Assembly: GCF_964340395.1 (NCBI RefSeq)
Contig: NC_135552.1
Coordinates: 11,686,694 to 11,750,693 of the forward strand
DNA length: 64,000 nt
Source of the DNA: Glandiceps talaboti
Taxonomy: Eukaryota; Hemichordata; Enteropneusta; Spengelidae
Reading direction: 5' to 3'
The notes under the pieces are model-generated. The model was not told where the DNA came from. It saw nothing but the letters and a program-made list of their open reading frames with translations, and did not search any database. Numbering within the stretch: the first letter of the stretch is position 1; every line of letters starts with the position of its first letter. Positions 61,839 to 64,000 of this stretch are shown here, one piece after another. The translations under genes and the position numbers were made by a program.

Positions 61839-64000
61839 CTAAAAATGTGAAAACAACAACAGTGAATATAATGCATGGTGGTTACAAAAACACAATGATT
61901 GCATCCATTTCAACAAAACCATGGTGTGGATATACAGAGGAAGGAAAAACAGACAAAGAAGTTTCTTGTTCAACTTTGTCAAGTTTACCAAATCTGTTAA
62001 GTGATCATGAGTGGTGAACCACTTATCAACCAGATATAACATAACACTATATACTATAATCAAGTCTGTATGAAATCAAAATATATACAAAATGTCATGT
62101 AAGTCTAGGACATATTCTATCAATGTATACCTAAAAAATTGATTACAGTTGTACAATTAGAGAAATAAGGGTAAATATCATTGTCTATTGTTACTCTATA
62201 TAAAATCTAACAGTCAACACAATGACTTTTTACCTGAACATATTTCAATTTTGACTGCTTAAAAAATAACAAAATAGTGCCAATGGCGTTGTAGCACAAC
62301 TGTACAGTTTTTAAAATTGTTTATCCACATGTTGATCCATGCTAGGTATAGGTGTTCATTTGCAATTTATATGTCACCAGTCACCAATCTCGCATTCTGA
62401 TTGGTCGAGAGCCCTGCAGATACACAGATGTATTTTTCACCAACAGTCATATTTTTGCCTGTTGTATCACGTGATCACTGCACATTCCCTTGTAAACAAA
62501 CCAAGCAGACAACTAGAAATACAGCTATAACCAACATTTCCAAATGCCAAATTTATTGTCAATCATACGAAATATCATCGTTGTATACATTGTAACAAGT
62601 CTTTGAACTGTACTTTTCATGTCACAGGGAAATAGTAAAAAATTCCACACAGAATGGTGAAAGTCCAGTGACGGCGAATGCATGGTTGTCACGCGATTGT
62701 AAACATGAATTCCTAAATTTATGTAGGATATCAAAATTACTGCCACAGAGGGTGCAATTTTTACTAAACTAGTAAAACACAGCATATCACGAACATTCAT
62801 GTACATTTAATGGAATAAAGTACGCAAAACAAGGACACACTCATTTATCAGATGAAGGTTATAAGTTTGAATGTCACTGAGTGATATGCAAATAGTAAAC
62901 ATTACATCATAATACTGAGCAAATATGCACTCTTATTGGATGATAAAGTTAAGGCTGACATGTAAACAACCACATTGCGGTTATCGGAGAGGTGCATGAT
63001 ACTATGCTCAACAGTGTAACACAGAAGTTATTTTTATTTTAAAATGAAACAGCATTTTTAGACATTCAAAGATGAATTCGTAGACACAGGTGACATATAA
63101 GTATGTTATTTGCCAAATACTGTTCCACATCTTGCTGCTCGAGGTAATTTTCCGGTATAATGGCTCACCCCCGGCGCACTGTTATTACCAGAAAAATTAC
63201 CCCTCGCAGCAAGATGTGGAACGGTATTTGGCAAATAACATATACATACGTGCTAATTTGGCTGTTGCTATGGATGTGGTCTTATTGCTAGGTATATATT
63301 TGCATACATTTTTTGAATGTTTATTCATTTGTCTAGTAATCCCTGTTATCTATGCAATATACATGTCATTGATAATTTGGCTGTTGCCATGGGCGTGGTC
63401 TTGTTGCTTGGGGTATCTGCATACATTTTTGAATGTTCACTCACTTGCCTACCAGATGATGATATTTGACCAAAATATACTGCCATTTTTTATGTTGCTA
63501 AGGGCGTGGTCATGGTTGCTTGGGCCAATTGTGTCAAAATATTTGGAACAAAATCTGCATAATAACACATCTGCATAATAACACCAAATTTCAGTCTCAC
63601 TGATCAAGAACTTTTTGAGATATTTTTGGCCAAAATTTGCATATTTCTGATTATCTGCTGAATATTTCTTCATTTATACACTCCCAGATGCATCCCCATT
63701 AAATTTCAGCCTAATCTGCTGAGTCGTTTTGGAATTAAAGATTTTTGACCAAAAAGACACATTTTTAGCCCTAATTTGCATATCATTGATAGAATCATGT
63801 CATGAACAAATCTTAATTCACTTACCCCTAAGAATGTTCCCACCAATCTTAATGTCTATCTGCCCAGTAGTTTTAGAGTTTAAGTTTTTGACCAAAAATC
63901 ACACTGTTTGACCCAAAACGCACATCTCTGATGCGATCATTTTCATTTGAACAGTTTCTCAACTAGACACCCAAAGTAACATGACCACCAAATATTAAAG
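61839..64000. other. Repeat-rich right edge; 5' end of gene D not found
   Basis: It holds the ccaatggcgttgt core element (62279-62303), a foldback (63102-63242), an array of 120-bp units (63235-63545) and caccaaatttcag-type blocks to the edge. No exon with the overhang needed to continue gene D was found. Its start codon may lie in a short exon here or beyond the window. Confidence 0.45.
63102..63242. mobile_element. Foldback element, 141 bp
   Basis: The ends are perfect 19-bp complements, TATGTTATTTGCCAAATAC at 63102-63120 and its reverse complement at 63224-63242. Pairing continues through ttccacatcttgctgc / gcagcaagatgtggaa and gaggtaatttt / aaaaattaccc. The loop near 63160 reads ggctcacccccggcgcac. 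Confidence 0.88.

Noticed and set aside
63090-63578. 162-residue plus frame with repeated hydrophobic peptides
   Set aside because: It runs through a foldback element and a 120-bp tandem array. The same peptides appear in the array at 3.1-3.9 kb.

Overview
The window reads as nuclear DNA of an animal. It is AT-rich (about one third G+C by eye), full of dinucleotide and tetranucleotide microsatellites, and its genes are split into short exons with GT..AG introns and AATAAA polyadenylation signals. It has no operons, prokaryotic genes or long transposase frames. The repeat style (iterated 'caccaaatttcag' blocks, foldback elements, long CA/GT tails) suggests a marine invertebrate, but I cannot name a phylum or species from the sequence.

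I rebuilt five multi-exon genes by hand, all on the minus strand, and the reading frame carries through every splice junction used. From right to left in coordinates, so in order of transcription: gene D (about 54.65-61.84 kb, 5' end not found), gene B (38.56-42.56 kb), gene A2 (17.37-29.65 kb), gene M (11.20-12.68 kb) and gene A (1.01-9.23 kb). A and A2 are paralogues. Both have an N-terminal C2H2 finger with an unusually wide spacer, a C-x3-C plus C2HC finger block, and a long acidic, Ser-rich tail, with the same intron phases. B and D are also paralogues. Each has an N-terminal helical exon, a very long disordered exon ending in a conserved S-R-x-T-x-Q-S-M block plus an acidic S-D-I-E patch, and a C-terminal ubiquitin-like (beta-grasp) domain. 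B has one such domain and D has two in tandem, and each domain is split by an intron at the same place. Gene M encodes a 297-residue protein with about nine x-Q-T motifs in 115 residues, the pattern of a multivalent dynein light chain LC8 ligand.

Between and within these genes lie non-autonomous mobile elements. They include a Harbinger-like element with TTA target duplications that sits inside a decayed reading frame, two copies of a 250-270 bp element with terminal repeats, several foldback elements, a 34-bp minisatellite interrupted by a 1-kb insertion, and arrays of 70-130 bp units. Four isolated exon-like segments (34.7, 36.3, 47.6 and 49.5 kb) and one intronic open frame (27.8 kb) could not be tied to complete genes.

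How the genes work together cannot be read from the sequence. The zinc-finger pair and the ubiquitin-like pair sit in one co-oriented cluster, and this is the most promising candidate for an undescribed family or system. None of the five proteins matches a named family that I can recognise with confidence.
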